Of a stretch of 64,000 bases of DNA, positions 63,169 through 64,000 are shown in pieces. The DNA is from JAGOTP01 sp964600845 (GTDB lineage: Bacteria > Patescibacteriota > Patescibacteriia > 2-12-FULL-60-25), in assembly GCA_964600845.1 (NCBI GenBank), contig CAZRJW010000005.1:1-64000 (forward strand), given 5' to 3'. The position numbers and the translations under genes were made by a program. Each line of letters opens with the position of its first letter. Position 1 is the stretch's first letter. Under the pieces are notes generated by a model. The model made no database searches. It was not told the origin of the DNA and worked only from the letters and a program-made list of their open reading frames with translations.

Positions 63169-63525
63169 ATGAAAACGAAAAATGAAAAGCTGAAGCTCTT
63201 TGGACGCACTGGGCGCCGCACCGAAGAGAGAGCGGCAGAAGGGTTCTACGTGCAGTGGGAGTTTTCTTTGCCAGGCGTGTGGCGCATCGTTCTGAGTCAA
63301 GAGCCGGTCGACGGATGGGAACTTGAAGTATTCGGAGCGTCGAAGTTGACGCCTGCGCCCTGGGACCGAATCGCACGTTACAACTATGGCGTTTTGCTTC
63401 TCATGCCAGACCTGAAGGAAATCGAAAGTCTGGTTCGCATCGAGATCGCCGATCAGATGGCCAAGCTCAAGCGTGTCGAAGCTGCCTTCGAAACATCACT
63501 CCTGTTTGAACTCCAGGCACGTTGA
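63169..63525 (+). CDS. Hypothetical protein, 118 aa
   Basis: ATG 63169. Basic start, beta middle (GVWRIVLSQEPVDGWELEVF), helical end. Unknown. Confidence 0.5.
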   Translation: MKTKNEKLKLFGRTGRRTEERAAEGFYVQWEFSLPGVWRIVLSQEPVDGWELEVFGASKLTPAPWDRIARYNYGVLLLMPDLKEIESLVRIEIADQMAKLKRVEAAFETSLLFELQAR

Positions 63526-63552
63526 CAGACGATGCCAACCAAGAGGTGAAGA

Positions 63553-63975
63553 ATGAAGATCAGAATCTACAGTGCCGGTGACGATGAAATCCGAGTCGAA
63601 GGCGACATCGAAGCGGAAGGGTGCGCACGCTTTGAAAAGCGTGGATATGTCGTCTTGGATACTGGAGACGTGTTTGGAGTCGGACCACGGGGGAGCATCT
63701 CGCACATCGCATGGTCCGGCGACTGCACCGCACGGTGGGAAGCCGTAACGCCTGGCTCTACAAAGGCCGACTTCTTTGTCGAAGGTCCATTCAGCGCGCT
63801 TCGCATCTACCAGTCGTGGCCAGTAGATGACGAAGAGCTGAAAGACCTTCTCGAAGAGGTCATTGAAGAGGCGACCGTTCGAGGAAGGCTGAACCTTTCG
63901 CGCGACAAGCTGATTGCCGCGATCGGCATCATCTCCGACCATCCAATGGTTGGTCTGACCAAGGTGAAGCCGTGA
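63553..63975 (+). CDS. Hypothetical protein, 140 aa
   Basis: ATG 63553 with AGAGG about 8 nt upstream. Beta-rich N-terminal half, helical acidic middle (EELKDLLEEVIEE). A right-arm-like CTCCAGGCACGTTGACAGAC lies just upstream (63510-63530). Unknown. Confidence 0.5.
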   Translation: MKIRIYSAGDDEIRVEGDIEAEGCARFEKRGYVVLDTGDVFGVGPRGSISHIAWSGDCTARWEAVTPGSTKADFFVEGPFSALRIYQSWPVDDEELKDLLEEVIEEATVRGRLNLSRDKLIAAIGIISDHPMVGLTKVKP

Positions 63976-64000
63976 GCGCGCGTAGCATGGTCGCGCGACT
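63972..64000 (+). CDS. Start of a further gene (partial)
   Basis: GTG 63972 overlaps the previous stop (GTGA) and the frame is open to the window edge. Only 9 codons are visible. Confidence 0.35.

Noticed and set aside
1..64000. tRNA or rRNA genes
   Set aside because: No cloverleaf with a GGTTCRANYCC arm or rRNA-like segment was noticed on either strand by eye; a covariance-model search would be needed to exclude divergent tRNAs.

Overview
The window looks like part of a large, high-GC bacterial virus, or a virus-derived extrachromosomal element. It is one scaffold with a 100-N assembly gap at 49379-49478. Evidence for a virus: a phage-type recombination/replication cassette, long runs of co-directional genes overlapping by 1-4 bp, phage-typical families (DUF669, DUF932, DUF3846, Sak4-like ATPase, HNH nuclease), and a large block of virion-like proteins. 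Initiation mixes AGGAGG-led starts inside operons with a class of starts that look leaderless. The host cannot be named from this sequence; GC content and gene style would suit a high-GC Gram-negative such as Myxococcota, but that is a weak inference.

Layout. (1) 1-8.4 kb, plus strand: ParB-like protein, Cas4/RecB-like Fe-S nuclease, Sak4-like ATPase, DUF669 single-strand-binding protein, AAA+ ATPase, family X polymerase-like nucleotidyltransferase, small proteins, an exported protein and an HNH nuclease. (2) 8.4-15.4 kb, minus strand: a block that looks like a host-recognition/surface module (a long proline-rich repeat protein with a membrane anchor, several beta-rich proteins, a zinc-ribbon protein and a parallel beta-helix protein). 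(3) 15.5-22.9 kb: SGNH hydrolase, an origin-like non-coding region (17.1-17.9 kb), a large unknown protein, a tyrosine recombinase and a Met-rich protein. (4) 22.9-43.7 kb, plus strand: transglutaminase-fold protein, three lysine-rich basic proteins, putative capsid proteins, then about fifteen proteins with one or two membrane segments, including a peptidoglycan-binding protein, a Dam-like methyltransferase and a peptidoglycan-hydrolase-like protein. (5) 43.7-44.7 kb, minus strand: a three-gene operon with a lipoprotein. (6) 44.8-64 kb, plus strand: an accessory region of more than 40 mostly tiny genes, starting with a SprT-J-domain fusion and a VWA protein.

No large terminase, portal, tape-measure, tail-sheath or tail-tube protein was recognised, although more than 35 kb of apparent virion genes is present, and those genes are unusually rich in single-pass membrane proteins. 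The most interesting reading is a large tail-less virus with a membrane in its virion. A tailed phage whose morphogenesis genes lie outside the window is not excluded. The packaging ATPase, if any, is not in view.

Three dispersed sequence systems overlay the genes: a 13-bp palindrome (CTGAA-N3-TTCAG) found repeatedly at gene junctions and promoters; a set of -10 hexamers lying exactly 5-6 nt before start codons, which predicts leaderless mRNAs; and a roughly 60-bp palindromic, G-rich repeat in both orientations, which sits just before genes and in places is translated in frame.
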